Shown here: positions 16,355 through 25,476 of the stretch, piece after piece | Layout of the letters: every line of letters begins with the position of its first letter | Numbering within the stretch: position 1 is the stretch's first letter | Assembly (NCBI RefSeq): GCF_021390515.1 | Contig: NZ_JAJUXI010000003.1 | Span: forward strand, 868,001 to 932,000 | Length of the DNA stretch: 64,000 nt | Direction: 5' to 3' | Origin: Dyadobacter sp. CY326 | GTDB taxonomy: Bacteria; Bacteroidota; Bacteroidia; Cytophagales; Spirosomataceae | The notes under the pieces: model-generated | The model's database searches: none | What the model was told of the DNA's origin: nothing | Seen by the model: the letters and a program-made list of their open reading frames with translations, nothing else | Program-made: the position numbers and the translations under genes

Positions 16355-16666
16355 ATTTTAACCGGCCAGGTCAATCGCCTGCCGGCGCATTAATAGCCAG
16401 CATGTAGCTGTCAACTTTTGGGATTGCGGAGGCCGACCGTGCACACAGACTAATAAGAATAAGTATTGTGGCAATATGTCTGTCAGGCATCTCGGCTAAA
16501 ATTGCGGATCTTAAATGTAGTATGAGTTGAATGTTATTATTTTTTAGGTAACTCATAATAAGCAAGCTAGAGAATACAGCAATGTATGTTTAACATAAAT
16601 AAATTATAGCGACAAAATATTATTTGGTTCGATTTCTCATAATCTCTGTAAACTCTTTCATAATTG

Positions 16667-17053
16667 TTAGAGGTTAAGGGTATCGCCCGAATCAGATATC
16701 AGAATTTGTTTAAGAATCACCTCCCGCAACCGCCCTTCGTGTTCATCGCTCCATTGCCCCAATGTGGCAATCACGGGAATTAAGGTCTTACCAAAATCAG
16801 TGAGGCTGTATTCTACTTTTGGCGGTACGACGGGATAAATTTTTCTAGTAACCAACTCATGATCTTCCAATTCTTTCAACTGGATATTCAAAACCCTGCG
16901 GGAAGCGTCAGGGATTTTGCGTTGCAGTTCGCTTGGGCGTTGATAACCCTGGTCAATAAACCACAGCAACCGGATTTTCCATTTACCATAAAGCACTTCA
17001 CCGATCAGGTCAAGCCCGCAATTCAGGTTTGGTGTTGTCTTTCTCTCATACAT
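16667..17053 (-). CDS. HxlR family transcriptional regulator
   Basis: 128 aa with the typical HxlR winged helix: an N-terminal Cys (LNCGLDLIGEVLYGKWKIRL), then RPSELQRKIPDASRRVLNIQ and LKELEDHELVTRKIY, wing VEYSLTDFGKTLIPV. These regulators often sense oxidants or aldehydes through the N-terminal Cys. It is divergent from the SDR gene at 17195, its probable target. Confidence 0.92.
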   Translation of the reverse strand: MYERKTTPNLNCGLDLIGEVLYGKWKIRLLWFIDQGYQRPSELQRKIPDASRRVLNIQLKELEDHELVTRKIYPVVPPKVEYSLTDFGKTLIPVIATLGQWSDEHEGRLREVILKQILISDSGDTLNL

Positions 17054-17129
17054 ATTTCAAAATTAAGCGTATGTATCAGTTAGTGCAATAGGGGATCAAT
17101 TTATCCCTATATGAATCGTAATTCCGTAC

Positions 17130-17160
17130 TTGCCTAAACTTCATTTACACGCCAATTTTG
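17130..17160 (+). promoter_or_regulatory. Probable promoter of the SDR gene
   Basis: TTG (17130-17132), 20 bases, CAATTTTG (17153-17160), one mismatch from TAnnTTTG. It lies 34 bases upstream of the SDR ATG, within the divergent HxlR/SDR spacer. Confidence 0.4.
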
Positions 17161-17194
17161 TCCTATCATTCATTTTTAAGCAAAGGACAATACA

Positions 17195-17986
17195 ATGGAA
17201 CAGTTTAATTTCAACAATGAATTATCAGGTAAAATTGCCCTGGTAACCGGGGGTACAAAAGGAGCCGGAAGAGCAATTGCAGAAAGGCTTTTGCAAGCTG
17301 GTGCAACCGTAATTATCACCGCGAGAAATGCACCGGAAGAGGAAAACGAAAAGTTGCATTTCATTCCCGCTGATTTAAGTAAGGCAGAGGGATCGCAAAA
17401 GGTGGTCAGCGAGGTGCTATCAGCTTATGGAAGGCTGGATATTCTGGTAAACAATCTTGGATCATCATCAACACCTGCCGGTGGGTTTGCGGTATTGAGC
17501 GATGAAGATTGGGAATCAACGCTACAGGCCAATTTGCTCGCCCCGGTTCGGCTGGACAGAGGATTTTTACCACAAATGGTCGATCGAAAGAGTGGTGTTA
17601 TCATTCACATTGCTTCTATACAGGGTAAGCTGCCTTTGTACGATTCAACTTTGCCTTACGCAGCCGCAAAAGCAGCCCTGAGAAATTACAGTAAAAGCTT
17701 ATCCAACGGAGTTGCATCTTCGGGTGTTCGCGTGCTGACTGTTTCGCCAGGCTGGATCAATACGACAGCATCGGAAGCCTGGCTGGGCGAACTTGCAAGA
17801 AACGCGAATAGTACGGTAGAAGAAGCGCAACAGGGGGTGATGGATGCATTGGGCGGAATACCCTTTGGAAGACCTGCCCAACCTGAAGAAGTTGCAGAAC
17901 TTGTCGGTTTTTTGGTTTCGCCAAGAGCAAGTTACCTCACAGGTACAGAATATATCATTGACGGCGGAACTGTTCCCACTATTTAA
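17195..17986 (+). CDS. SDR family oxidoreductase
   Basis: 263 aa classical SDR: cofactor motif TGGTKGAGRAIAE, NNLGSSS in place of NNAG, catalytic Tyr/Lys in YAAAKAALRNYSKS, and C-terminal FLVSPRASYLTGTEYIIDGG. The ending matches the FabG-like or glucose-dehydrogenase-like group. Exact substrate unknown. Divergent from the HxlR regulator and followed after 22 bases by an NTF2-like gene, probably one operon. Confidence 0.9.
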   Translation: MEQFNFNNELSGKIALVTGGTKGAGRAIAERLLQAGATVIITARNAPEEENEKLHFIPADLSKAEGSQKVVSEVLSAYGRLDILVNNLGSSSTPAGGFAVLSDEDWESTLQANLLAPVRLDRGFLPQMVDRKSGVIIHIASIQGKLPLYDSTLPYAAAKAALRNYSKSLSNGVASSGVRVLTVSPGWINTTASEAWLGELARNANSTVEEAQQGVMDALGGIPFGRPAQPEEVAELVGFLVSPRASYLTGTEYIIDGGTVPTI

Positions 17987-18008
17987 CAACCTCAAAAAAA
18001 ACGCAAAA

Positions 18009-18332
18009 ATGAACTTACCAAAAGTAGTAGCCGATTTAGTTAAAACGCAAAACAGCTTTCATAGCGTCGCATATGCCAATTGTTTTTCCGAAACAGCCGT
18101 AGTTTTTGATGAAGGAAAAACGCACAATGGGAGAAAAGAAATAGAACGTTGGATTGCCGATTCCAACGAGCGATACAAGGCTACCATAAAGCCTGTCGGC
18201 TTTGAAGAAAAAGAAACGGAAAGCCTTTTGATGGCAGAAACCTCGGGAGATTTTGAAGGAAGCCCTATTGTATTGAGTTATCATTTGGAAACAGTTGATG
18301 AATTGATACAGTCGTTGAAAGTCACAGGATAA
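18009..18332 (+). CDS. NTF2/SnoaL-like protein
   Basis: 107 aa from ATG 18009 (MNLPKVVADLVKTQNSFHSV). The alpha+beta cone pattern is visible: FSETAVVFDEGKTHNGRKEI, then ERWIADSNERYKATIKPVGF and a final strand-rich half. Such proteins bind small hydrophobic ligands or act as small isomerases or hydrolases. It follows the SDR gene by 22 bases. An in-frame extension back into the SDR gene is rejected. Confidence 0.75.
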   Translation: MNLPKVVADLVKTQNSFHSVAYANCFSETAVVFDEGKTHNGRKEIERWIADSNERYKATIKPVGFEEKETESLLMAETSGDFEGSPIVLSYHLETVDELIQSLKVTG

Positions 18333-18457
18333 GTGGGAATGGCTAACATTAGCCATTCCAATTTCTTTGTTAATAAATGGTTGTCGTTCTTTCTCCAAGT
18401 AGGAATTAAATTTAATTAACAGAACATTTACTCTAAGTACCAAAAACTTTTTGCGAC

Positions 18458-18757
18458 ATGAGTGGTTTGTCAAACTATGGCTTCGAAGTCCAAATAAATG
18501 GAGAGCATTTATGCAATGCAGGTATTGATACAGATCGTCACGTCGTTACGTGTATACTCACTTCATTGCGTCGGCTAAACGAATCCGATGGATTGGATTT
18601 GACAGTTTCAGGGCTTAACTCGGTGACGGACGAAAACCTTAAGTGGGTAGACAAGGAACTGAAAGAAGGTGACACTATCACGATTAAAGTGATTACAACA
18701 GATTTTGAACCGGCTCGCCAAATTAAGCAAAAACCTTCAAAAGAGAAGATGCGATAA
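18458..18757 (+). CDS. Hypothetical protein, 99 aa
   Basis: A soluble acidic protein that I do not assign to a family. It has two beta-rich segments (YGFEVQINGEHLCNAGI and GDTITIKVITTDFEP), with a charged C-terminus. Directly after the stop, the +2 frame continues as KLRYYHKLREELKEHLE (stop at 18807-18809), a natural-looking Lys/Glu helix, so the annotated end may reflect a frameshift. No clear operon partner. Confidence 0.6.
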   Translation: MSGLSNYGFEVQINGEHLCNAGIDTDRHVVTCILTSLRRLNESDGLDLTVSGLNSVTDENLKWVDKELKEGDTITIKVITTDFEPARQIKQKPSKEKMR

Positions 18758-18953
18758 GTTGCGGTATTACCATAAATTGAGAGAGGAATTGAAAGAGCAT
18801 CTGGAATGATGCCACAGTAAAAACCAAAGCACTGCTATGAATACTACATCTATAATGTCAACTGGAAATAAACACCCATTGATCATTAATTTATAGCCAA
18901 CATCGGAACTGGATAACCAATCAGCACAATACTATTTCAGAACAGAGCGATAT

Positions 18954-19079
18954 ATGGTAATTCCAGAATCCATGACAAAAATAGAATCATTCATCAGAAT
19001 GATCATTGACCCAAATGCGGATGAATGGGATGCCTTTGACCGAATCGTTAAATGCCCTAGATTAAGAAACAAAGCTTAA
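18954..19079 (+). CDS. Possible 41-aa ORF
   Basis: A short frame MVIPESMTKIESFIRMIIDP...RLRNKA in the gap before the SDR gene. Its content (ADEWDAFDRIVK) looks protein-like, but there is no homology clue or clear ribosome binding site. It may be the tail of a lost gene. Confidence 0.2.
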   Translation: MVIPESMTKIESFIRMIIDPNADEWDAFDRIVKCPRLRNKA

Positions 19080-19198
19080 TTAAAGCGTCCTACATTTGAC
19101 CCTGTCAGCAAACAAACTTGGACTTTTCAACAAACCCGTACCTACCTGCCTAAGTTACCTTTGTCATATCAATTTTAGCAAAAGAAAACTTAGACAAA

Positions 19199-20014
19199 AT
19201 GAAAAAGACAGTATTAGTAACAGGGGCTTCGGCCGGAATTGGCAAAGCAACAGCCATTTATCTCGCTCAAAATGGATATGATATTTATGGTGCTGCGCGC
19301 AGGACCGACAAAATGGAAGACTTGAAATCGTACGGCATCAAACCGATCGCACTTGATGTAACAAAGGATGATAGCGTGAGGGCATGCGTCAATCAAATTT
19401 TCCAGGAAGCAGGAAGTATTGATATTCTAGTTAACAATGCGGGTTTTGGTCTAGAAGGGGCAATCGAGGACATTTCGATGGAAGACGCACGTTATCAATT
19501 GGAGGTGAATGTATTTGGCGCTATGCGTTTGGCGCAACTGGTTTTGCCAAAAATGCGGGAAAACAAGTATGGTAAGATTGTCAACATTTCTTCTGTTGGC
19601 GGTAAGATCGCTTTTCCGTTAGGAGGTTGGTACCATGCAAGCAAATTTGCATTGGAAGCATTGAGTGATAGTATGCGCAGTGAAGTCAAGCAGTTTGGCA
19701 TTGACGTGATCGTTGTCGAGCCAGGTGCCACCAGATCTGAATGGGGGAATGTTGCCACTGACATTCTCATGAAAGTATCTGGCCATACAGCTTACAAAGA
19801 CCTGGCCGCAAAAACACACAATGTATTTACCCGGTTAAATAAAGATATAGCAGAGCCAGAAGTGATCGCCAAACTGGTCAGGAACGCAGTAGAGGCTAAA
19901 AGTCCAAAAACCCGCTACACAACTTCTCAAATGGCTTCCTCGCTTTTGCTATTTTTGAGAAGGATTCTATCCGACAAGCAAATGGATCGATTGATCATGA
20001 GCCAAATAAAATAG
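19199..20014 (+). CDS. SDR family oxidoreductase
   Basis: 271 aa classical SDR with TGASAGIGKATAIYLAQNGY at residues ~7-26, Asp in LDVTKDDS, NNAGFG, and catalytic Tyr/Lys in YHASKFALEALSDSMRSEV. The C-terminal extension of about 60 residues, lacking the FabG-type ending, resembles 17-beta-HSD-like or YusZ-like SDRs. An AraC regulator follows after 19 bases in the same direction. A -7-like TACCTTTG lies at 19154-19161. Confidence 0.9.
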   Translation: MKKTVLVTGASAGIGKATAIYLAQNGYDIYGAARRTDKMEDLKSYGIKPIALDVTKDDSVRACVNQIFQEAGSIDILVNNAGFGLEGAIEDISMEDARYQLEVNVFGAMRLAQLVLPKMRENKYGKIVNISSVGGKIAFPLGGWYHASKFALEALSDSMRSEVKQFGIDVIVVEPGATRSEWGNVATDILMKVSGHTAYKDLAAKTHNVFTRLNKDIAEPEVIAKLVRNAVEAKSPKTRYTTSQMASSLLLFLRRILSDKQMDRLIMSQIK

Positions 20015-20033
20015 CCACAATGGAATTGCCCCA

Positions 20034-20876
20034 ATGGAATTGAGCCAAATGGAAAACGTTGTCCTTCAACATAATATCCTGTATGCACAAGGTCATCAAA
20101 AAACGCAAAGTAGCGAACATTTCTTTCCTGAACATGCCTTGGGCATTATGCTTTCAGGCGAATCCTACTATTATTCAAACGAAGGAACATTTGTCATGAA
20201 GGAAGGCACTATCTGTCTGATGCGCCGGAATGAATTGTTCAAAAAGCTAAAAAAAGCGGGTCCAAATGGTGATCCGCCCGCATTAATCAGCATATTCCTG
20301 GATCAAAAAACACTGCATCAATACGCAACTGAAAACGATATTCCCAAACAAAGTGCATACAAAGGAAAGGCGATGATGGAGCTGACAGGCGATATGCTCT
20401 TGAAAGGATTTTTTGACTCATTAGTGCCCTACGCCCAGCGTCCAGAGAAACTGACAGCAAAAATAGCGGAGCTCAAAACCCGTGAAGCCATTGAACTGCT
20501 TCTTCAAAGCAGCGATGTTTACCAAAAGCTTTTGTTTGATTTTCAGCAGCCGCATAAGATTGATTTGGAAATGTACATGAACCACAATTTCATCTACAAC
20601 ATTCCCCTGCCCACATTTGCCAAACTCACAGGTCGTAGCCTATCAACATTCAAGCGGGATTTCACAAAGATTTTTAAAACAACGCCCGAAAAATGGTTAC
20701 AACAAAAGCGTTTGGAGCAAGCACATTATCTGATTTCAAAAAGGGAGATGCGGCCTTCGGAAGTTTATCTGGAAGTTGGTTTTGAAAACCTGTCACACTT
20801 CTCATTCACCTTCAAAAAAACATTTGGCCTTACACCAACGGAGTTGATTGAAAAAAATGGAAGTGCCCTCCCCTAA
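20034..20876 (+). CDS. AraC family transcriptional regulator
   Basis: 280 aa. The N-terminal cupin-like half is of the ExsA/YSIRK-like group (LGIMLSGESYYYSNEG, GTICLMRRNE). The C-terminal HTH pair contains LTGRSLSTFKRDFTKIFKTT and then SEVYLEVGFENLSHFSFTFK, ending FGLTPTEL. ATG 20034 is used; ATG 20049 (MENVV) is also possible. Cotranscribed with the SDR upstream, so it probably regulates its own operon. Confidence 0.88.
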   Translation: MELSQMENVVLQHNILYAQGHQKTQSSEHFFPEHALGIMLSGESYYYSNEGTFVMKEGTICLMRRNELFKKLKKAGPNGDPPALISIFLDQKTLHQYATENDIPKQSAYKGKAMMELTGDMLLKGFFDSLVPYAQRPEKLTAKIAELKTREAIELLLQSSDVYQKLLFDFQQPHKIDLEMYMNHNFIYNIPLPTFAKLTGRSLSTFKRDFTKIFKTTPEKWLQQKRLEQAHYLISKREMRPSEVYLEVGFENLSHFSFTFKKTFGLTPTELIEKNGSALP

Positions 20877-21114
20877 CTATCGGTGGTTGAATTAACTTTT
20901 ATAAGTAATAGATAACAGGACTATCAACTAACCGGTCAACGCTTTTCAGGACGAGGCAACAGAACTTCTCTCTAAAAATAGCGCAACACTATTCTACAAG
21001 TCACAACCAACTAAGGAAATTTGTTCAAAAATGAAGTTGTAGCCATGTAGCTGACATACAGCTGTCATAGCCGCTAAATATCTTTGGAATGACGAAACCA
21101 AAACATTTAGTTTT

Positions 21115-21504
21115 ATGAAATTTACATCCATTCGAATTATTACCGCAGACATTAACCCTCTCATTGCATTTTATGAAAGGGTTACTGGTTTGCCGGTTAC
21201 CCGGCATACGGACGATTTTGCAGAGTTGCGTTCATCATCTTTCATAATAGCGATAGGTAGTACCCGCACCTTAGAACTTTTCGGAGGAGCTCATCTTGCG
21301 ACACCGGCTTCAAATTACTCCGTAATACTGGAGTTTCATGTGGATGATGTCGATGCTGAATTTCATAATCTTAAAGAATTCCTGGGAGATGATATTTTTC
21401 AGACACCAACGACAATGCAATGGGGCAACCGCTCAATGCTGTTCCGTGATCCTGATGGAAACCTTGTGAATTTCTTTACGCCTGCCACCTTACAAGCAGA
21501 CTAA
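21115..21504 (+). CDS. VOC superfamily (glyoxalase/bleomycin-resistance) protein
   Basis: 129 aa with two beta-alpha-beta-beta-beta modules: FTSIRIITADINPLIAFYER, then LEFHVDDVDAEFHNL and a typical end MLFRDPDGNLVNFFTP. The final Glu metal ligand common in the family is replaced by Asn-Phe-Phe, so enzymatic function is uncertain. A -7-like TATCTTTG lies at 21079-21086. Stand-alone gene. Confidence 0.82.
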   Translation: MKFTSIRIITADINPLIAFYERVTGLPVTRHTDDFAELRSSSFIIAIGSTRTLELFGGAHLATPASNYSVILEFHVDDVDAEFHNLKEFLGDDIFQTPTTMQWGNRSMLFRDPDGNLVNFFTPATLQAD

Positions 21505-21596
21505 TACAGTTTGGGCTATTGACACTTCCCTTTCTGTATTATCGACAGCAATTAGGTTGTCGCTACTAGCAATTTAGGGATATGTTTCCAAAAAAC

Positions 21597-21637
21597 CTGT
21601 TGCCAAATATATAACTTAATTATATATTTGACAACAG
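21597..21637. promoter_or_regulatory. 17-bp inverted repeat that contains a symmetric promoter
   Basis: Left arm 21597-21613 and right arm 21621-21637 are reverse complements with one mismatch, loop 7 bases. TTG (21600-21602) and TATATTTG (21623-21630) are 20 bases apart, matching the Bacteroidota promoter consensus. Because the arms mirror each other, the same promoter reads in the opposite direction too. The right arm ends four bases before the ATG at 21642. Confidence 0.55.
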
Positions 21638-21641
21638 TTAA

Positions 21642-22466
21642 ATGATGGAATCGATGATACAACATTTTTTAGTCACCTTGTTAATAATCATAATAGCTTT
21701 TTCTGGCAATATTTCATTTGCTCAACCCAGAGAATTAAAGGGAACCTGGATCAGCCCAGAACAAGATATAATTGAAATTCTAGAGACAGGTCGAACCTCC
21801 AATAATTATCTAGCCAATAAGCTGTTAAATGAAGATCATTTTGAGCTGTACATTTTAGGCGACACACTAAGCTTTCAACAGACGTACACTAGTTCTGTGA
21901 CAAATTTCAAGGTTGAATATACTGATCGCTTTGATCTGAAAATTGTCAGTGTAAACGACTCGGCTCTTGTAGTTAAACCCGTTTCCGAATTCTCAAAAAA
22001 GTATTTTCAGGATCGTCCGATTATCCGTTTGAGAAGAAAAGAGCTCATTGTGGATAAAACATTGGTTTTTGAAAGACTGTTCTACCAAGCGATTTGGAGT
22101 GGGCCAACCATTGAGTTAGAAGTTGATAGCACCAGACATGCTTACATGAATTATACAAATACAGATGAAGACTACAAAGCTACTTTGGCAACCGGCAGTT
22201 ATTCAGCAGTGTTGAATGATGAAACGTTCAACGAGTTAATTTGTCAATTACAAAACTGCAGTTTACGAACATTAAAATTTATAGATGTTAAGGGAGCCGA
22301 TTCACCAGTTAAAACATTGATCGTTTATTTTAATGGGAAGCGCAAATATCTTAAATCCATTGCTCCTTCCCGAGTAGCAGAAGACCTTTTACGCTTTATT
22401 AATTGGCAACTGGTTGGTTATGACAAATGGACACCAGCAGTTCATAAAATGGAAATTAAGCGCTAG
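21642..22466 (+). CDS. Secreted protein of unknown function
   Basis: 274 aa with a signal peptide (hydrophobic core LVTLLIIIIAFSGNI, cleavage near SFAQ), no lipobox. The mature part begins PRELKGTWISPEQDIIEILE, reminiscent of lipocalin-like periplasmic proteins, and is beta-rich. No family assigned. Starts at ATG 21642 or 21654 are both possible; the second leaves more leader after the predicted transcription start. The next gene begins 24 bases later. Confidence 0.65.
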   Translation: MMESMIQHFLVTLLIIIIAFSGNISFAQPRELKGTWISPEQDIIEILETGRTSNNYLANKLLNEDHFELYILGDTLSFQQTYTSSVTNFKVEYTDRFDLKIVSVNDSALVVKPVSEFSKKYFQDRPIIRLRRKELIVDKTLVFERLFYQAIWSGPTIELEVDSTRHAYMNYTNTDEDYKATLATGSYSAVLNDETFNELICQLQNCSLRTLKFIDVKGADSPVKTLIVYFNGKRKYLKSIAPSRVAEDLLRFINWQLVGYDKWTPAVHKMEIKR

Positions 22467-22490
22467 CTTGTAAGTCATAACTTGGATCCC

Positions 22491-22781
22491 ATGGAGCAAA
22501 GACCTTATGCATTTCGACATGTCCTCAGTCTTTTAGCAGGATCTGCTGTCGGATGGTTGTCGATGGTAAAATTAACCTCATGGATATTACCGTCCTACCC
22601 ATTCAGCTTCGTACATGAGATGTTGTGGGGACTTATCTTCTTCATCTTTTTCTGTGTAGTGATGATACGCATGAATTGGGAAATGAAAATTACAATTGGG
22701 GTAGTGCTCCGTATTTTCATTGCATGTGTAGCAATTCCGTATTTGATCTTTTATTTTCTTTCATTATTATCAAATGCCTAG
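22491..22781 (+). CDS. Small membrane protein, 96 aa
   Basis: Three hydrophobic segments (LLAGSAVGWLSMV, EMLWGLIFFIFFCVVMI, VVLRIFIACVAIPYLIFYFL). ATG 22491 (MEQRPYAFRHVL) is chosen over a TTG at 22482. Likely cotranscribed with the secreted protein upstream. Function unknown. Confidence 0.6.
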   Translation: MEQRPYAFRHVLSLLAGSAVGWLSMVKLTSWILPSYPFSFVHEMLWGLIFFIFFCVVMIRMNWEMKITIGVVLRIFIACVAIPYLIFYFLSLLSNA

Positions 22782-23072
22782 ACTACCTAGGCCATGCTTC
22801 CTTGCTAAACCAGCGCCTCCCTTTCATCCTACCCAGCACCTTGCTTCAAGACTAACTCGTTGATTCCGAAAAAGTAAGGTTCAAACCTTGCAAGTAAAGC
22901 AAATGTGTTAGAGATTTTTGCCTTTTTGGATTGTCTTACTAATTCAGCCAGGGAAGCAGACAAGCGACATAGAAATATGAGACGATCATTTAAGACACTT
23001 TTTGTATAACTAAGTCAGAGTAAGTAGATATATCAACCGGTAACCTAAAACGGCCTTTTTTCGAGACAATTA

Positions 23073-23312
23073 TCAACTATTTTTAGACAAGTGCTTTTCC
23101 GATCTTCCGTAATAGAGGTAAAATAGCGTCCCAAATACTGGAAGGAAGAGAATTGCCACCATCCAAATTAATTTTGCCAAAGCCGAATAGTCACTATTAG
23201 ACATCAGATCAATAATCGCCCAAACTACAAAAGCAAAAAACAAAATAAAGCAAGAAATAAGGAACACCTCCTGATTACCTAGCCCAAAGATCGCGGCGAA
23301 TGGATTGCTCAT
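23073..23312 (-). CDS. PLDc_N-like small membrane protein
   Basis: 79 aa with two helices and the phospholipase D-nuclease N-terminal (PLDc_N) pattern: FVVWAIIDLM ... KLIWMVAILFLPVFGTLFYL followed by YYGR. In this family the motif occurs in cardiolipin synthases and in short stand-alone proteins; this is the short type, without HKD catalytic motifs. Function unknown. Confidence 0.75.
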   Translation of the reverse strand: MSNPFAAIFGLGNQEVFLISCFILFFAFVVWAIIDLMSNSDYSALAKLIWMVAILFLPVFGTLFYLYYGRSEKHLSKNS

Positions 23313-23486
23313 ATACGTTTCTTTAAGTAACTATTTCAAATATATAAAAATCATTTCCATGACGCAATACCTTTATTTACAGCAATTTGTAGCAGCTATA
23401 AGCAAAATACATGCCCAACATTTAATCCGCAAGCATAGCAACCGTAATTTGCACAAGGATCTCGTAATGGGAGAAGTGCGTTCTCC

Positions 23487-24357
23487 TTGCTGGCATTTTA
23501 CCTTGCCGCCCCAGAAGTCGAAAATGATCGCACAGCCCTAAATGTCTTTCATGGCATGCGAAGGGCAAAGAAAGAAGGCCGATGGATGGCAAGCGCACCT
23601 TTTGGATACCGAAACAGGATTTCAGAAGATAATCGCAAATATATTGCAATCCATCCTGTTCTTGGCCCGCTAATTAGAGGTGTTTTCAAAGAGCTCGCCA
23701 CCGGAAGATTCAACACTGAGCAAGTTTGGAAAATGGCAAAAGGCGACGGTCTTACATTTAGCAAACAAGCGTTTTGGATGGCGATTAGAAATCCTGTGTA
23801 TTGTGGGAAGATTTTTATTCCACCTTTCAAAGACGAACCTGGTCATTTCGTCACAGGCCAACATGAGCCTCTGATAAGCGAGCAGTTATTCGATGAAGTT
23901 CAGGATAAGATTGAGGGAAGAAAAAGAAATCTATAAAACGCAAAAGTCTTGTGGCAGAGTTAGAGCGCATCAACAAACGCCTTCAAAACGCACGGATGAT
24001 GATAGTAGACGGCGACCTTGCGGACGATGATTTCGAATTTTGAAGACAGATTGTAACATAAGAATTGAAGAAATAGAGAAGAAGTTAGGCATGCTTTCGA
24101 ACAAGCACTCAGAAATAAATAAGTTGCTTGCGCAAAGTCTCCCCAAATTGTCAAGGTTAGATGTTTTATACGAAAATGGATCTGTTGAAGAAAGAAGGCG
24201 AATAATAAGTTCGATGTTTCCTGAAAATCTGCATTTTAACGGAACAGCTTATCGAACTCCTAGAATAAACGAAGGAGTCAATCTCATCTATCAGAAAATG
24301 AAGGACTTAGAGGGCAAAAAAAACGGGACAAATCCAGAAAATCTGGCTTTGTCCCGT
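23487..24357 (+). pseudogene. Serine recombinase, truncated and frameshifted
   Basis: Protein pieces match the middle and C-terminus of a large serine recombinase: PEVENDRTALNVFHGMRRAK, GRWMASAPFGYRN, then the recombinase domain ending with ISEQLFDEVQDKIEGRKRNL. After a stop at 23934 other frames continue (VAELERINKRLQNARMMIVD; then SKLSRLDVLYENGSVEERRR). The N-terminal catalytic domain with its Ser is missing and at least two frame changes are present, so it is inactive. It marks the edge of an old mobile element. Confidence 0.8.
24323..24357. terminator. Long hairpin at the end of the recombinase remnant
   Basis: Stem ACGGGACAAA / TTTGTCCCGT (10 bp, 24323-24332 and 24348-24357), continued by CCAGA / TCTGG across one mismatch. 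It abuts the tRNA-like scar at 24359. Confidence 0.55.
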
Positions 24358-24358
24358 A

Positions 24359-24372
24359 TGGTGCACCCAACG
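24359..24372. repeat. tRNA-3'-end-like att scar, left copy
   Basis: TGGTGCACCCAACG; the complement reads CGTTGGGTGCACCA, like the acceptor end and CCA of a tRNA. On the minus strand GTTCGAG stands upstream of it, like a T-loop. The identical 14-mer occurs in the same orientation at 48032-48045. Integrases often use tRNA 3' ends as attachment sites. Confidence 0.5.
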
Positions 24373-24711
24373 GTACAAAACTCGAACTTTTTGTTAGAAG
24401 ATCTGAGGAAGTTGGCTAAGTTGTTTACGATACACTCAGTATAGAAAAGAAGTAGCGCTTCTAATAATTGAACATTGTTGTCGCAACTTAAGAAACATGC
24501 AAGCCGCCATTTATACCGATGCTCGGTTGGAAAGTATAATTGGTCGCAAAGACACTCAGATTCACTCCTGCTGTGCCTTAACAAGGGTGAGTGTTGCGTA
24601 CTTTGATGAGACCATTAGACTAGAATATAACGCAAGCATCAAGCCTCAGAGTTGCGCGGTACTGAGCTAGAGAGATAAGCATACTTCGCTCACACGCAAA
24701 GCGTGAATTTT

Positions 24712-24837
24712 CTATGGGCATAGATTCAACCGACTGTCCACATATTTCCAAATACGAATCTCCTCAATTAGTTGTTCAAAGTGTCCATCAAGCTTTTCCC
24801 AGCTATGTCTTCCTGTAGTTTCCCTCGGTGATGGCAT
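24712..24837 (-). CDS. Possible 41-aa ORF or gene fragment
   Basis: A minus-strand frame MPSPRETTGRHSWEKLDGHF followed by EQLIEEIRIWKYVDSRLNLC; the frame is open for some 20 codons further upstream. The composition looks protein-like, but the family is not recognised; possibly the tail of a lost gene. Confidence 0.2.
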   Translation of the reverse strand: MPSPRETTGRHSWEKLDGHFEQLIEEIRIWKYVDSRLNLCP

Positions 24838-24950
24838 AAATAACTGTTTTGATCTAAGATAATCCGAACTCTGTTGCACTACGCTAAAAAAGAGTTCCGA
24901 AAGTTATTTAACTGCAATATCTGGTCTGTTGAGTACAGATTTTGGTTAAC

Positions 24951-25118
24951 ATGATTTACAGAAAATTGCTTTTAATTCATCAAATTTTTGGCACTTCATT
25001 AGGCATAAAAGATCAGGTGGTGATTTCTAAATTTCCACAATTAATTTATTTAAATTTAGAAAATATATTTGAGGAACATATAGTGCTTTATAGGATAGTT
25101 AAAGCTACCGCACACTAA
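24951..25118 (+). CDS. Possible 55-aa ORF
   Basis: ATG 24951 to TAA 25116-25118 encodes MIYRKLLLIHQIFGTSLGIK and a further 35 residues ending KATAH. It lies in AT-rich DNA where chance frames are rarer than stops. No family, operon or binding-site support. Confidence 0.2.
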   Translation: MIYRKLLLIHQIFGTSLGIKDQVVISKFPQLIYLNLENIFEEHIVLYRIVKATAH

Positions 25119-25476
25119 ATTGGAATGATAGATTTAGAAACGCTACCATTAGATAATTGTTTTGATAAATAGGTACACATGAATTAAATATATGGTTAAT
25201 GATTACATTAAACTTTTCATTCTTAATGTCAAAATAAAAATACAGTAGTTACGCACCCGAATCTCAAACCTGCAAAACCATAACTAAGGCTACGTTCAAA
25301 ACAACATTTCGCAAGCATTGACAAAAGACTTCCCGTGAAGCATAGCTTCTATTTTGCTTAGTATTTATCATATTACGGCAATCTCCAAAAATAATAAGGT
25401 GGGATTGGCTTTGAAGTTTCAGAGTAGCTAGGGACAAACATAAAAAAAGCTGAAAAAGAGATTGCTGCCGATGTTT

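Larger units (their letters stand above)
24373..25476. other. Gene-poor AT-rich stretch
   Basis: About 1.1 kb after the recombinase scar with no confident gene. Two short frames are open: 24712-24837 (minus, 41 aa) and 24951-25118 (plus, 55 aa). No tRNA, repeat array or promoter motif was recognised with confidence. Confidence 0.5.

Noticed and set aside
16371..16565. 64-aa frame after the terminator
   Set aside because: No family, unclear start and no ribosome binding site; left as non-coding.
23305..23541. 78-aa frame before the recombinase remnant
   Set aside because: Its only protein-like piece is the out-of-frame read of the recombinase; the rest is AT-rich spacer.
24359..24372. Complete tRNA gene
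   Set aside because: Only the acceptor-like end and a partial T-loop are recognisable; no anticodon or D arm.
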